Source: Plantibacter flavus (lineage in GTDB: Bacteria; Actinomycetota; Actinomycetes; Actinomycetales; Microbacteriaceae). Taken from it: a stretch of DNA of 64,000 nucleotides. The stretch lies in assembly GCF_002024505.1 (NCBI RefSeq), contig NZ_CP019402.1:1674001-1738000 (forward strand). Direction: 5' to 3'. Both the position numbers and the translations under genes were made by a program. How positions within the stretch are numbered: the stretch's first letter is position 1; each line of letters starts with the position of its first letter. Under the pieces are notes generated by a model. It was not told the DNA's origin. It saw nothing but the letters and a program-made list of their open reading frames with translations, and searched no databases. Positions 54,489-63,199 of this stretch are shown here, in pieces.

Positions 54489-57092
54489 CTACGCCCCTTC
54501 CCTCACTGGAATGGTAGGCCCTGCGAGATAGACGGCCTCGCCGCGCTCGATCTCCTCCGTCGTCGCGGGCCGGTACTGGCCTCGCTCCGCGACCCGCGCG
54601 AGTCGTGGTTCGGCGTCGCCCGGCTCGTTGACGAAGGAACGGAACCGGCGGAGGCGCTCCGGGTCGGCGAGGGTCGCCGCCCACTCGTCCTCGTACCCGT
54701 CCACATGGGCGGCCATGGCCTGTTCGAGTTCGGCGGCGAGTCCGAGGGAGTCCTCGACGACGACCTCCCGCACGTGGTCGAGTCCGCCGTCGAGGTCCTC
54801 CATCCACCTGGCGGTGCGCTGCAGTCGATCCGCCGTCCGGATGTAGTACATGAGGTAGCGGTCGATGTACCGGATGAGCGTCTCGTCGTCGAGGTCTCCG
54901 GCGAGGAGCTGCGCGTGGGTCGGCTGGAACCCTCCGTTGCCGCCGACGTACAGGTTCCAGCCCTGCTCGGTGGCGATGATCCCCACATCCTTGCCACGTG
55001 CTTCGGCGCACTCGCGCGCGCAGCCGGAGACCCCGAACTTGAACTTGTGCGGTGCCCTGAGGCCGCGGTACCGGAGTTCGAGGTGGACCGCCATGCCCAC
55101 GGAGTCCTGCACACCGAAACGGCACCAGCTGGACCCGACACAGCTCTTCACGTTGCGGAGCGACTTCCCGTACGCCTGTCCGGACTCGAAGCCGGCGTCG
55201 ACGAGGATGCGCCAGATGTCGGGCAGCTGTTCGAGGCGGGCGCCGAACAGGTCGATGCGTTGACCGCCCGTGATCTTCGTGTACAGCCCGTAGTCGGTGG
55301 CGACCTGTGCGATGACCGCGAGCTTCTGCGGCGTGATCTCGCCACCGGGGATCCGGGGGACCACCGAGTAGGTGCCGTCCTTCTGCATGTTCGCGAGCGC
55401 CCGGTCGTTCGTGTCCTGCAGCGTCCCCCGGCCGCCATCGAGGATGTACCCACCCTGCTGGCTGGCCAGGATGGAACCGATCACCGGCTTGCACACGTCG
55501 CAGCCGCGTCCGGTGCCGTAGCGCGCGAGGATCTCGTCGAAGGAGGTGAGGCCGAGCACCCGGATGGTCTCGAACAGCTCCTGGCGGGACAGTTCGAAGT
55601 GCTCGCAGAGTGCGCGCGAGACGGCGATGCCGGACTTCGTCAGCTCCGTCTCGAGGATCTTCTTCACGAGCGGGACGCAGGAGCCGCACTGGGTCCCGGC
55701 ACGGGAGCAGGTCTTGAGCGCCCCCAGCTCGGTGCACGCCTCGCCGTGCACGCCCGCGATCGCGTCGCGGACGGTCCCCGCGGCGACGGCGTTGCATGCG
55801 CAGACGAGCGCTGCGTCGGGGAGCTCGTCCCCGGCCGGTGCTTCGATCCCTGAGGCCGACAGGTAGGCGGCCGGCTCACTCGACAGCTCAGCGCCGAGAA
55901 GCGGACGCAGCGAGGCGTAGGGCGAGGCGTCGCCGACGAAGACCCCGCCCAGAAGGGTCTTGGCGTCGTCCGTCATGACGAGCTTCTGGTACAGCCCACG
56001 CGCCGGGTCCGCGTACACGATCTCAAGACTCTGCTCGGTGCGCGCGAGTGCGTCGCCGAAACTCGCGACGTCGACACCGGAGAGCTTCAGTTTGGTGGCG
56101 TCGTCGACGGTCGTGAACTCCGCCTCGCCACCGAGCAGCCGATCCGCGACGACCTCGGCCATCGCGTTCGCCGGCGCGACGAGGCCGGTGCATCGACCGT
56201 CGAAGCAGGCGACCTCGCCGATGGCCCAGACACCAGGCGCAGACGTCCTGCAGTCGGTCCCGATCACGACACCACCGCGGTCACCGAGCTCGATCCCGGC
56301 ATCGCGGGCCACCTCGTCCCTGGCGCGGATACCGATCGCGAACACCACGATGTCGACGTCGACCTGCTGGCCGCTCGAGAACTTCACGCCCGAGACACCA
56401 CCCTGCTCGTCCACGAGGATCGACCGGGGCCTCGTCCCCAGGTGCAGACCGATGCCCTGGCCGCCGATGATGCGCCCGAGGGCTCGACCGGCTCCCTCGT
56501 CCAGCTGGGCGGACATGAGCCACGACCCGGAGTGCACGACGCTCGCCTCGGCACCGAGCCGTGCCGCACCACCGGCAGCCTCGAGCCCGAGCAACCCGCC
56601 GCCGGCGACGATCACCCGGGCGGGACGACCTCGCAGAGAGCCGATGCGCGCAATCTCCGACACCAGCAGGTCCACGTCGTCGATCGTCCGGTAGACGAGG
56701 GCGTGTTCCGAACCGTCGATCTCGGGCACCGGGGCCGAGGAGCCGGTCGCCAGGATCAGCTCGTCGTACGCGACGACCCGCCCCAGGGAGGTGTGCACCG
56801 TCCGGGCCTTGCGGTCGATCCGTTCGGCGCGTTCGCCCAGCAGCAGCGACACGTGCTGCTCGTCCCAGACGCCCGTCGGCGCGAGCGTGAGATCGATCGC
56901 CGCGTCGTCGAGACGCTTGCTCAGCGCCACGCGATCGTAGGGACGGTGGAGCTCCTCGCAGACGACCGTGATGTGCATGGTGCGCCCGGCGTCGCGACTG
57001 TGCAGGGCATCGACCAGACGGTGCGCGGCCGGGCCGCCGCCGACCACGACGACGCGACGCGGCAGATCTCCTGCGGTGGGATCGATCATCAT
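54489..57092 (-). CDS. nirB: Nitrite reductase [NAD(P)H] large subunit
   Basis: 867 residues. Reduces nitrite to ammonium. Order: FAD/NAD domain (RRVVVVGGGPAAHRLV), BFD-like [2Fe-2S] region (CACNAV ... C-G-S-C), ferredoxin-like half domains, and siroheme/[4Fe-4S] ligands C-V-G-S-S-W-C (Cx5C) and G-C-A-R-E-C (Cx3C). Two adjacent ATGs (57092, 57089) follow a GAGGGGG site; the second has better spacing. First gene of nirB-cobA-nnaR. Its small subunit nirD is on the opposite strand, which is unusual. Confidence 0.96.
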   Translation of the reverse strand: MMIDPTAGDLPRRVVVVGGGPAAHRLVDALHSRDAGRTMHITVVCEELHRPYDRVALSKRLDDAAIDLTLAPTGVWDEQHVSLLLGERAERIDRKARTVHTSLGRVVAYDELILATGSSAPVPEIDGSEHALVYRTIDDVDLLVSEIARIGSLRGRPARVIVAGGGLLGLEAAGGAARLGAEASVVHSGSWLMSAQLDEGAGRALGRIIGGQGIGLHLGTRPRSILVDEQGGVSGVKFSSGQQVDVDIVVFAIGIRARDEVARDAGIELGDRGGVVIGTDCRTSAPGVWAIGEVACFDGRCTGLVAPANAMAEVVADRLLGGEAEFTTVDDATKLKLSGVDVASFGDALARTEQSLEIVYADPARGLYQKLVMTDDAKTLLGGVFVGDASPYASLRPLLGAELSSEPAAYLSASGIEAPAGDELPDAALVCACNAVAAGTVRDAIAGVHGEACTELGALKTCSRAGTQCGSCVPLVKKILETELTKSGIAVSRALCEHFELSRQELFETIRVLGLTSFDEILARYGTGRGCDVCKPVIGSILASQQGGYILDGGRGTLQDTNDRALANMQKDGTYSVVPRIPGGEITPQKLAVIAQVATDYGLYTKITGGQRIDLFGARLEQLPDIWRILVDAGFESGQAYGKSLRNVKSCVGSSWCRFGVQDSVGMAVHLELRYRGLRAPHKFKFGVSGCARECAEARGKDVGIIATEQGWNLYVGGNGGFQPTHAQLLAGDLDDETLIRYIDRYLMYYIRTADRLQRTARWMEDLDGGLDHVREVVVEDSLGLAAELEQAMAAHVDGYEDEWAATLADPERLRRFRSFVNEPGDAEPRLARVAERGQYRPATTEEIERGEAVYLAGPTIPVREGA

Positions 57093-57118
57093 GGGCCCCC
57101 TCGGCTCGTGTTCCAGCG

Positions 57119-57172
57119 AGCGTACTGACGCGGCGTTTCCGGACCGTTGCCCGCATGTGTCCCGAACGCGTC
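57119..57172 (-). promoter_or_regulatory. GlnR-like box and -10 of the nirB promoter
   Basis: Minus-strand half-sites at 11-bp steps: GACGC (57172-57168), GACAC (57161-57157), GCAAC (57150-57146), GAAAC (57139-57135). Then 10 bp and -10 TACGCT (57124-57119). Same GAAAC-N10-TANNNT spacing as the narK and nirD promoters. The outer sites are weak. Confidence 0.55.
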
Positions 57173-57200
57173 CAGGACCGCACACGACGCCCGGGCGGAT

Positions 57201-57221
57201 GTGAGGTCGGTTTCACCTCAC
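57201..57221. promoter_or_regulatory. 21-bp palindrome in the nirB-nirD intergenic region
   Basis: GTGAGGT (57201-57207), 7-bp spacer, ACCTCAC (57215-57221), perfect arms. It overlaps the first half-site of the nirD GlnR-like box. Candidate operator for NnaR or another regulator. Confidence 0.5.
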
Positions 57222-57265
57222 CGAAACGTCACGGGTGATCCGACGAAACACCCCGCCCGTAGCGT
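57212..57265 (+). promoter_or_regulatory. GlnR-like box and -10 of the nirD promoter
   Basis: TTCAC (57212-57216), n6, GAAAC (57223-57227), n6, GGTGA (57234-57238), n6, GAAAC (57245-57249), then 10 bp and -10 TAGCGT (57260-57265). Both GAAAC half-sites are exact and 22 bp apart, as in the four-site GlnR consensus. Placement over the -35 region fits an activator. Confidence 0.7.
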
Positions 57266-57297
57266 CGGTGCTCCGACGCACGACCAGGAGGCCGACG

Positions 57298-57672
57298 ATG
57301 AGCATCGCGATGCAGGAGCACACCGGGTGGACGGCGCTCGCCGAGTGGCGACGCGTCTGCGCCATCGACGACCTCGAGCTCTCCTGGGGCGAGGTGGCGT
57401 TGCTCCGCGCCCGGCAGATCGCGGTGTTCCGCATCGGGGCCGAGGAGGTCTACGCCGTCGACCATCGGGACCCGCACACGGCCGCGCCGGTGATGGCTCG
57501 CGGCATCGTCGGTTCCCGAGGGGCGCGACCGACGATCGCGTCACCGCTGCACAAGCAGGTGTACGACCTCGGCACGGGTGAGTGCTTCACCGACCCGAAC
57601 CTCTTCCTCCAGACCTTCCGCACCCGCATCGTGGGCGGGTTCGTGGAGATCGAGCTGGGGGAGGACGCATGA
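57298..57672 (+). CDS. nirD: Nitrite reductase [NAD(P)H] small subunit
   Basis: 124 residues of the NirD (Rieske-like fold) family. The cluster ligands of true Rieske proteins are not conserved (D-H-R-D-P-H-T in place of C-x-H), as usual for NirD. The segment ASPLHKQVYDLGTGECF is typical. AGGAGG lies 6 bp before the ATG. It faces away from nirB and forms an operon with the chelatase gene (ATGA). Confidence 0.92.
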   Translation: MSIAMQEHTGWTALAEWRRVCAIDDLELSWGEVALLRARQIAVFRIGAEEVYAVDHRDPHTAAPVMARGIVGSRGARPTIASPLHKQVYDLGTGECFTDPNLFLQTFRTRIVGGFVEIELGEDA

Positions 57673-58427
57673 CCCTGCTTGAGCCCGCGGTGCGCCGCCC
57701 GCAGACGCGTACGCGGACGAGTCCTGCGCTCCTGGCCGTGTCCCACGGGACGAGTTGCCCGATCGGACAGGCCTCCGTCGCCGCGCTCGTCGACGCCGTC
57801 GGACGATCGCGTGCCGACCTCCACGTCGCGGGCGGCTTCGTCGACGTCCAGCAGCCCGACGTCCCGGCCACCCTCGGCTCGATCGAGCCCGAGCGGCCCG
57901 CGGTGGTCGTGCCGTTGCTCCTGTCAGCGGGGTTCCACGTCCACGTCGACCTCGTCGAGGACCTCGAGGCGACGGATCGGCCGACGGCACTCGGACGGGC
58001 GATGGGACCGGACGACCGCCTCGTAGCGGTCCTCGCCAGGAGACTGGAGGTGCTGCACGTGACGCCGGATGATCGGATCGTGCTCGGAGCGGCCGGGTCC
58101 ACCGACGCCAGGGCCGTCGCCGACTGCGTCGACATGGGACGTCGGCTGGAATCGCGGCTGCGTGTTCCGGTCGAGACGGCGTTCGTCTCCGCGGCTCAGC
58201 CGTCGGTGCCCGATGCGGTGGCAGCGGCCCGAACGAGCCGACCGCGAGGGCGGGTCATCATCGCCACCTACCTGTTGGCGCCCGGCTACTTCGCGAGGCT
58301 GCTCGAGGAGGCGGGAGCGGACTTCGTGACGCCGCCGCTCCTCCACCTCGGAGAGGTGCCCGATCCCGGCATCGTCGACCTCGTGGTCGACCGCTACGAG
58401 GAGGCTTTGGCCGGACTGTCGGGCTGA
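57669..58427 (+). CDS. Sirohydrochlorin chelatase (CbiX/SirB-like)
   Basis: 252 residues with two CbiX-like halves. The metal-binding histidine is in [13 protein letters not shown], and a second in [15 protein letters not shown]. It probably inserts iron into sirohydrochlorin for NirB's siroheme. ATG overlapping the nirD stop. A precorrin-2 dehydrogenase, needed between CobA and this enzyme, is not in the window. Confidence 0.85.
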   Translation: MTLLEPAVRRPQTRTRTSPALLAVSHGTSCPIGQASVAALVDAVGRSRADLHVAGGFVDVQQPDVPATLGSIEPERPAVVVPLLLSAGFHVHVDLVEDLEATDRPTALGRAMGPDDRLVAVLARRLEVLHVTPDDRIVLGAAGSTDARAVADCVDMGRRLESRLRVPVETAFVSAAQPSVPDAVAAARTSRPRGRVIIATYLLAPGYFARLLEEAGADFVTPPLLHLGEVPDPGIVDLVVDRYEEALAGLSG

Positions 58428-58473
58428 CCGACGCGACCGGGACGACGACCGTCGCGCGAATAGACTGCTCCTC

Positions 58474-59181
58474 ATGCGCATCGACATCGTCACGATCTTC
58501 CCGACCTTCTTCGATGCCCTGGACCTCTCGCTGCTCGGCAAGGCGAAGCAGAGCGGGCTCATCGAACTGGACGTCCACGACCTGCGGGATTCGACGCACG
58601 ACCGTCACCGCACCGTCGACGACACCCCGTACGGCGGGGGAGCCGGCATGGTCATGAAGCCGGAGCCCTGGGGTGAGGCGCTCGACGGCATCCTGGGTGA
58701 CGACACCGAGGAGGAGCCGCTGGTCATCTTCCCGTCTCCGGCGGGTGAGGTGTTCACGCAGGCGATGGCCCGCGAGCTCGCGGCCGAGCCGCACCTCGTC
58801 TTCGGCTGCGGTCGGTACGAGGGCATCGACCACCGCGTCTTCGACCACACCGCCAGCCGAGCGCGGGTCCGCCTGGTGAGCCTCGGCGACTACGTCCTCA
58901 ACGGGGGAGAGGTCGCCGTGATGGCGATGATCGAGGCGATCGGTCGGCTCGTCCCGGGGGTCGTCGGCAACCCCGAGAGTCTCGTCGAGGAGTCGCACGA
59001 AGACGGGCTCCTCGAGTACCCGAGCTACACGAAGCCCGCCGAGTGGCGAGGACTCCCGGTACCGCCGGTGCTGCTGAGCGGCAACCACGGTGCGATCGCC
59101 ACCTGGCGTCGTCAGCAGCAGATCGAGCGGACCCGCGAGGTCCGCCCGGATCTGCTGCCCGCTGACGGGCCGGACGCCTGA
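58474..59181 (+). CDS. trmD: tRNA (guanine(37)-N1)-methyltransferase
   Basis: 235 residues of SPOUT fold. N-terminal [28 protein letters not shown] and the trefoil-knot segment [19 protein letters not shown]. Methylates G37 of tRNAs to prevent frameshifting. It has its own leaderless promoter, TAGACT (58461-58466) 7 bp before the ATG, consistent with being separated from rpsP-khpA-rimM. Confidence 0.97.
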   Translation: MRIDIVTIFPTFFDALDLSLLGKAKQSGLIELDVHDLRDSTHDRHRTVDDTPYGGGAGMVMKPEPWGEALDGILGDDTEEEPLVIFPSPAGEVFTQAMARELAAEPHLVFGCGRYEGIDHRVFDHTASRARVRLVSLGDYVLNGGEVAVMAMIEAIGRLVPGVVGNPESLVEESHEDGLLEYPSYTKPAEWRGLPVPPVLLSGNHGAIATWRRQQQIERTREVRPDLLPADGPDA

Positions 59182-59210
59182 GCGCGCCGGGGTCCTGTGC
59201 GTGACGGTTG

Positions 59211-59594
59211 TCAGGGCCGACGTCGCACGGCGGCGGCGATGCCGGCGACGACGAGGACGGCCCCGGTCGCGATGATCGCCCCGGTGATCCACCCCAGGGG
59301 GTCGATGCGCACCTCGGTGAGGTTGGTGACGAGCATGGCCCCGGCGAAGACGAGCAGGAGCACGCCCCAGAGGATCGTGCCGAAGCGCGGCGCCCGACCA
59401 CCCCGATCCGTCGGGCCGACACCGGTCCTCGGCTCACCGGCCGTCGGCGCTGTGGCCGGCTGTGCAGTGGTCGGTCGCGTGGCGTCCGACTCCATGGCGG
59501 CCGTCTGATCGGTCTCCGACGGAGCCGATCCCGTCGCCGCGTCGGCTGGGGACGACATGTCTGCCGCTCCGGTCCGGTCGTCCAGCTCGCTCAT
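59211..59594 (-). CDS. Small membrane protein with Thr/Ala-rich N-terminus
   Basis: 127 residues. About 70 disordered residues rich in Ser/Thr/Ala/Pro, then two membrane helices (about 73-91 and 101-120) and an R-R-R-P end. Not a recognised family. ATGA-coupled to the PspC-domain gene upstream, so a role with the PspC/LiaF-like protein is likely. Convergent with trmD. Confidence 0.65.
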   Translation of the reverse strand: MSELDDRTGAADMSSPADAATGSAPSETDQTAAMESDATRPTTAQPATAPTAGEPRTGVGPTDRGGRAPRFGTILWGVLLLVFAGAMLVTNLTEVRIDPLGWITGAIIATGAVLVVAGIAAAVRRRP

Positions 59595-61099
59595 CGTCCC
59601 GCCTCCGCTTCCTCGGTCACCACAGCGCTGCCGGCGACCGTCCACACCCGTACCCGCGTCGTGTCTCCTGACGCCGTTCGTCCGTACCGTGCCTCATCCT
59701 GGAAGAGGGCTCCGCCGCGTCGGTCCGTCCGGTCCCGACCGTCGTGTCCCGTCTCCAGGGTGCCCGCGATCGCTGAGAACTCGACGATCACCGGCACGTC
59801 CTCGGGGATGAGCACGTCTACCTCGCCTGCGAGGATCCACACGTCGATCGTGCCACCGCGCAACGCGTCGTCGTCGGCGAGTTCACCGAGGTCGAGCGTG
59901 GGTTGGCCGGCGATCATCACGTAGCCGCGTCGGTCGTCCGCATCCGTCGACGTCACGGTCCAGGTCGTGCGTCCGACCGGCAGGAAGGAGGAGCCGAGTG
60001 GGAACACGCCGGTGGCGAGCAAGGAGATCACAGCGGCCCACGTGAAGAGCCCGAGCCAGCCGCTCTCCCGTCCGCTGATGCCCGCGATGATCGTCGCGAC
60101 GGCGAGCGCACCGAGCGCTGCGGCGAGCCCGATGACCACGACGACCGGGACCGAGAACCCGGCGCTCGCCGCGATGACGGCCGCGCCGGCACCGGCGAGC
60201 AGCGCCAGTCCGAGGGTGATCGCCACGAAAGCTGCTCCCGGCTGCTTCGACCGGTGCTCCCGCGCCCTCGTCTCGCGTTCGGCCCGCTGCTCGGCTCGCT
60301 GGCGGCTCATCTCGTCCCGGAACTCCTGACTCGTCCAGCCGCGCTGCTGGCGCGGAGCCCCGTCCCACGCGGTGGTGGTGGTGGTGGCTCCAGGGAGTGG
60401 GACGGTCGCGCTCGCATCACCAGGCGAACCGTCGGCCTTCGCGAGCGACACCGGGTTCGCGGCACCGGGGGAGGCCGGGGCCGAGCCGGCAGGGCCCGAA
60501 GGGGAGGCCGTGGGCGATGGCGCCGTCGGCTTCGGGATCGAGGCGTCGCTGGTCCACGGGTCGCGCTGTGGCGGTGTCTCAGGCGGAGTCGACCGCCCAG
60601 GGTCGCGGCGGGAGAACATCACGATCAGCCAGACCGCTGCGGCGACCAGAGCGATCACCCAACCGGCGGTCATGGTCGACTCCAGCCACCCCGGCAGGTT
60701 CCACGCATGCGGCACGCCGTCCCACCAGAGGCCGCGCATGAACGGCACGACGGTGAGGACCGCGAGGATGCCGATCGCGACGATCGCCGGGTCGAAGACG
60801 CCCCGGATCGCACGCTCGAGGTGGATCCGCCCCTGCTGGTCGGGGATGAGCGCCCAGCCCGCGGCGTAGACGAAGAGGACCGGCCCGCCCAGGATCGCGA
60901 TGACGATGAGGGCTCCGCGCACGATCATCGGATCGAGGCCGAGCCGGGCCGCGACACCCCCGGCGACACCGCCGAGCCACGAGTCGCTCGAGCGACGGAG
61001 ACCGGTGGACCGCCACCAGTCGAAGAAGCGGGTCGTCGGATCCTGAGGGGCTGGTGCCCCCGGTTCTGCTCCGGTGGGCGGCGTGCTGTGGTTCGTCAT
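59591..61099 (-). CDS. PspC-domain, LiaF-like membrane protein
   Basis: 502 residues. PspC domain at about 30-90 (SWLGGVAGGVAARLGLDPM, then FVYAAGWALIPD), several further helices, a Pro/Ala/Ser linker (about 185-280), four more helices, and a C-terminal soluble part like the LiaF/'cell wall-active antibiotics response' fold (GTIDVWILAGEVDVLIPEDV). CAGAAT 6 bp before the ATG (leaderless). Divergent from a PspC-type histidine kinase and its regulator, so it is probably their sensor partner or negative regulator for envelope stress. Confidence 0.82.
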   Translation of the reverse strand: MTNHSTPPTGAEPGAPAPQDPTTRFFDWWRSTGLRRSSDSWLGGVAGGVAARLGLDPMIVRGALIVIAILGGPVLFVYAAGWALIPDQQGRIHLERAIRGVFDPAIVAIGILAVLTVVPFMRGLWWDGVPHAWNLPGWLESTMTAGWVIALVAAAVWLIVMFSRRDPGRSTPPETPPQRDPWTSDASIPKPTAPSPTASPSGPAGSAPASPGAANPVSLAKADGSPGDASATVPLPGATTTTTAWDGAPRQQRGWTSQEFRDEMSRQRAEQRAERETRAREHRSKQPGAAFVAITLGLALLAGAGAAVIAASAGFSVPVVVVIGLAAALGALAVATIIAGISGRESGWLGLFTWAAVISLLATGVFPLGSSFLPVGRTTWTVTSTDADDRRGYVMIAGQPTLDLGELADDDALRGGTIDVWILAGEVDVLIPEDVPVIVEFSAIAGTLETGHDGRDRTDRRGGALFQDEARYGRTASGDTTRVRVWTVAGSAVVTEEAEAGR

Positions 61100-61152
61100 G
61101 GTCCGATTCTGGCGAAGCGTCCGGGTCGGGCCCATCCGGCATGACCCTGAGT

Positions 61153-61180
61153 GCACCCTGATCCTGCCGTCCCAGGGTGC
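61153..61180. promoter_or_regulatory. Inverted repeat between the divergent PspC and kinase genes
   Basis: GCACCCTG (61153-61160) and CAGGGTGC (61173-61180), perfect 8-bp arms with a 12-bp spacer; a direct copy of ACCCTGA lies just upstream (61144-61150). Candidate operator for the adjacent LuxR-type response regulator. Confidence 0.5.
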
Positions 61181-61211
61181 CGACCGCACCCCGAACTGCT
61201 TGGATGGCTCC

Positions 61212-62465
61212 ATGGGAACCGAGGTGATGATCCGTCCGAGGCGCCGCTTGCTCGGCGGTGTCTGCGCCGGCTTCGCCGAGCACACCGGTCTCCCCGTCGC
61301 TGCGGTGCGGACGGCGACCGTCATCCTCGCGTGCTGCGGCGGAGCGGGCCTGCTCCTCTACGTGTGGCTGTGGGTCATGACGCCGACGCAGGGCGCGGAC
61401 GCACCGCTCGATCCCCGGGAGCACCTGCTCCGGCCGGCCTCGACCGACGAAGGAGACGACCTCGACGGCCCCCGTCGCGCGCCGATCACGGAGGTGCTGC
61501 TCGGGATCGCCCTGCTCGCGGCCGGGACCGCGCTGATCGCGACCCGGACCGGGCTGGACATCCCACTCGAGGCCGTCATCCCCGTCATCGTCGTCCTCGC
61601 GGGAGCTGCACTCGCCTGGCGGCAGTTCGGCGAGCGTGGTCGCGGTGAGGGCTCACGTGCCCTCCTGATCCGCGTGCTCGGAGCGCTGGTCCTCGTCGTC
61701 CTCGGCATCCTCCTGTTCTTCGTCACCGGTGACCGCCCGAACATGTGGACGGTCATCGTCGCCGCGATCGCCGTGCTCCTCGGGGTCGCCGTGGTCATCG
61801 CCCCGTGGGCGCTCCAGCTCAATCGCGACCTCGCCGACGAGCGCGCCGCGCGGATGCGCGAGGCCGACCGCGCCGAGATCGCAGCGCACCTGCACGACTC
61901 CGTGCTCCAGACGCTCGCGCTCATCCAGCAGCAGGCCGGTCCGGGGAGCGAGGCGTCCCGTCTCGCCAGGGCGCAGGAGCGCGAGCTGCGGAACTGGCTC
62001 TTCTCCGGCGGGACCGCTCCGACGGGCGACCTCGCGACCGAGCTGCGGACCATCGCGGCCGCGGTGGAGGCCGACCACGCCGTGCGCGTCGACGTCGTCG
62101 CGGTCGGGCGTGCGATCGACGACGCTCCGGAGCCGCTCCTCGCCGCCGTACGGGAGGCCGTGCTCAACGCGGCACGTCACGCCGGCGGCGACGTCTCCGT
62201 CTATCTGGAGACGGCACCGCAGCGGATCGAGGTGTCGATCTCCGACCGCGGCCCCGGCTTCGACCTGGAACAGGTCCCGCGGGACCGCCTCGGGGTGCGG
62301 GAGTCGATCATCGGCCGCATGCAGCGCATCGGTGGCGAGGCGACCATCCGTTCGAGGCCAGGCGGACGAGGTACCGAGGTCCGTCTCGTCCTGCCCGTCC
62401 ACGACGCCGCGGCGACGGCGCCGCAGCCCGACACCGTCCCGACCGTTCCGAGGAGCCGACCATGA
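61212..62465 (+). CDS. PspC-domain sensor histidine kinase (LiaS-like)
   Basis: 417 residues. N-terminal PspC domain (RRRLLGGVCAGFAEHTGLPV), further helices (about 90-220), then the HisKA_3 phosphorylation site (A-H-L-H-D-S-V-L-Q-T) and HATPase N and G boxes (AVREAVLNAARHA; ISDRGPGFD). I chose ATG 61212; ATG 61227 is possible. Likely senses envelope stress through PspC. ATGA-coupled to the response regulator. Confidence 0.9.
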   Translation: MGTEVMIRPRRRLLGGVCAGFAEHTGLPVAAVRTATVILACCGGAGLLLYVWLWVMTPTQGADAPLDPREHLLRPASTDEGDDLDGPRRAPITEVLLGIALLAAGTALIATRTGLDIPLEAVIPVIVVLAGAALAWRQFGERGRGEGSRALLIRVLGALVLVVLGILLFFVTGDRPNMWTVIVAAIAVLLGVAVVIAPWALQLNRDLADERAARMREADRAEIAAHLHDSVLQTLALIQQQAGPGSEASRLARAQERELRNWLFSGGTAPTGDLATELRTIAAAVEADHAVRVDVVAVGRAIDDAPEPLLAAVREAVLNAARHAGGDVSVYLETAPQRIEVSISDRGPGFDLEQVPRDRLGVRESIIGRMQRIGGEATIRSRPGGRGTEVRLVLPVHDAAATAPQPDTVPTVPRSRP

Positions 62466-63121
62466 GCGACCGACCACTGACCGTCGTGATCGTCGACGAC
62501 CATTCGATCTTCCGTTCCGGGCTGCGCAGCGAACTCGATCCCGGCATCGAGGTGCTGGGGGAGGCCGGCGACGTGGAGGAGGCGATCCGGGTGATCGGGG
62601 AGACCCGCCCGCAGGTCGTGCTGCTCGACGTCCACCTGCCGGGTGGCGCCGGCGGCGGTGGCGCGGACGTGATCGCCGGCTCGGTGACCACCGCGCCCGC
62701 CACCCGGTTCCTCGCGCTCAGCGTCTCGGACGCCGCCGAGGACGTCGTCCGGGTGATCAGGGCCGGTGCACGCGGCTACATCACGAAGAGCTCCTCGGGG
62801 GCCGAGGTCGCCGAGGCCGCACGACGGGTCGACGACGGCGACGCGGTCTTCTCACCCCGGCTCGCGGGATTCGTCCTGGACGCCTTCGGCGCCGTGACGG
62901 GAGAGACCGCGGAGTCCGTCGACGAGCTCGACCGGCTGTCCGCCCGTGAGCAGGAGGTCATGCGCCTCATCGCCCGCGGCTACGCCTACAAGGAGGTCGC
63001 GACGGAGCTGTTCATCTCCGTGAAGACCGTGGAGACCCATGTGTCGAGCGTGCTGCGCAAGCTGCAGCTGTCCTCCCGCCATGAACTCGCCGCCTGGGCG
63101 CTGCAGCGCAAGCTCCTCTGA
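62462..63121 (+). CDS. NarL/LuxR-family response regulator (LiaR-like)
   Basis: 219 residues. Receiver domain with VIVDDHSIF, phospho-acceptor Asp in VVLLDVHLP, and Lys in GYITKSSSG. C-terminal LuxR helix-turn-helix (LSAREQEVMRLIARGYAYKE, then ISVKTVETHVSSVLRKL). Phosphorylated by the upstream kinase. Likely acts on the divergent promoter at 61100-61211. Confidence 0.93.
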   Translation: MSDRPLTVVIVDDHSIFRSGLRSELDPGIEVLGEAGDVEEAIRVIGETRPQVVLLDVHLPGGAGGGGADVIAGSVTTAPATRFLALSVSDAAEDVVRVIRAGARGYITKSSSGAEVAEAARRVDDGDAVFSPRLAGFVLDAFGAVTGETAESVDELDRLSAREQEVMRLIARGYAYKEVATELFISVKTVETHVSSVLRKLQLSSRHELAAWALQRKLL

Positions 63122-63199
63122 CCACGCGGGCCGGAACCGACATCGGCCGACAGCGAACGACCAGTGCGCGCTCAGGAGCCCGGCGGTAGCCTGAGAGGC

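Noticed and set aside
57093..57185. Extension of nirB upstream to an ATG at 57185
   Set aside because: The extra 31 residues have no homology-like content, would cover the -10 and GlnR-like sites of the nirB promoter, and the ATG pair at 57092/57089 has a ribosome-binding site.
47011..58473. Nitrate block as a recently mobile island
   Set aside because: No integrase, transposase, flanking direct repeats or tRNA target were found, and base composition looks like the rest. The unusual position is reported, but recent mobility is not claimed.
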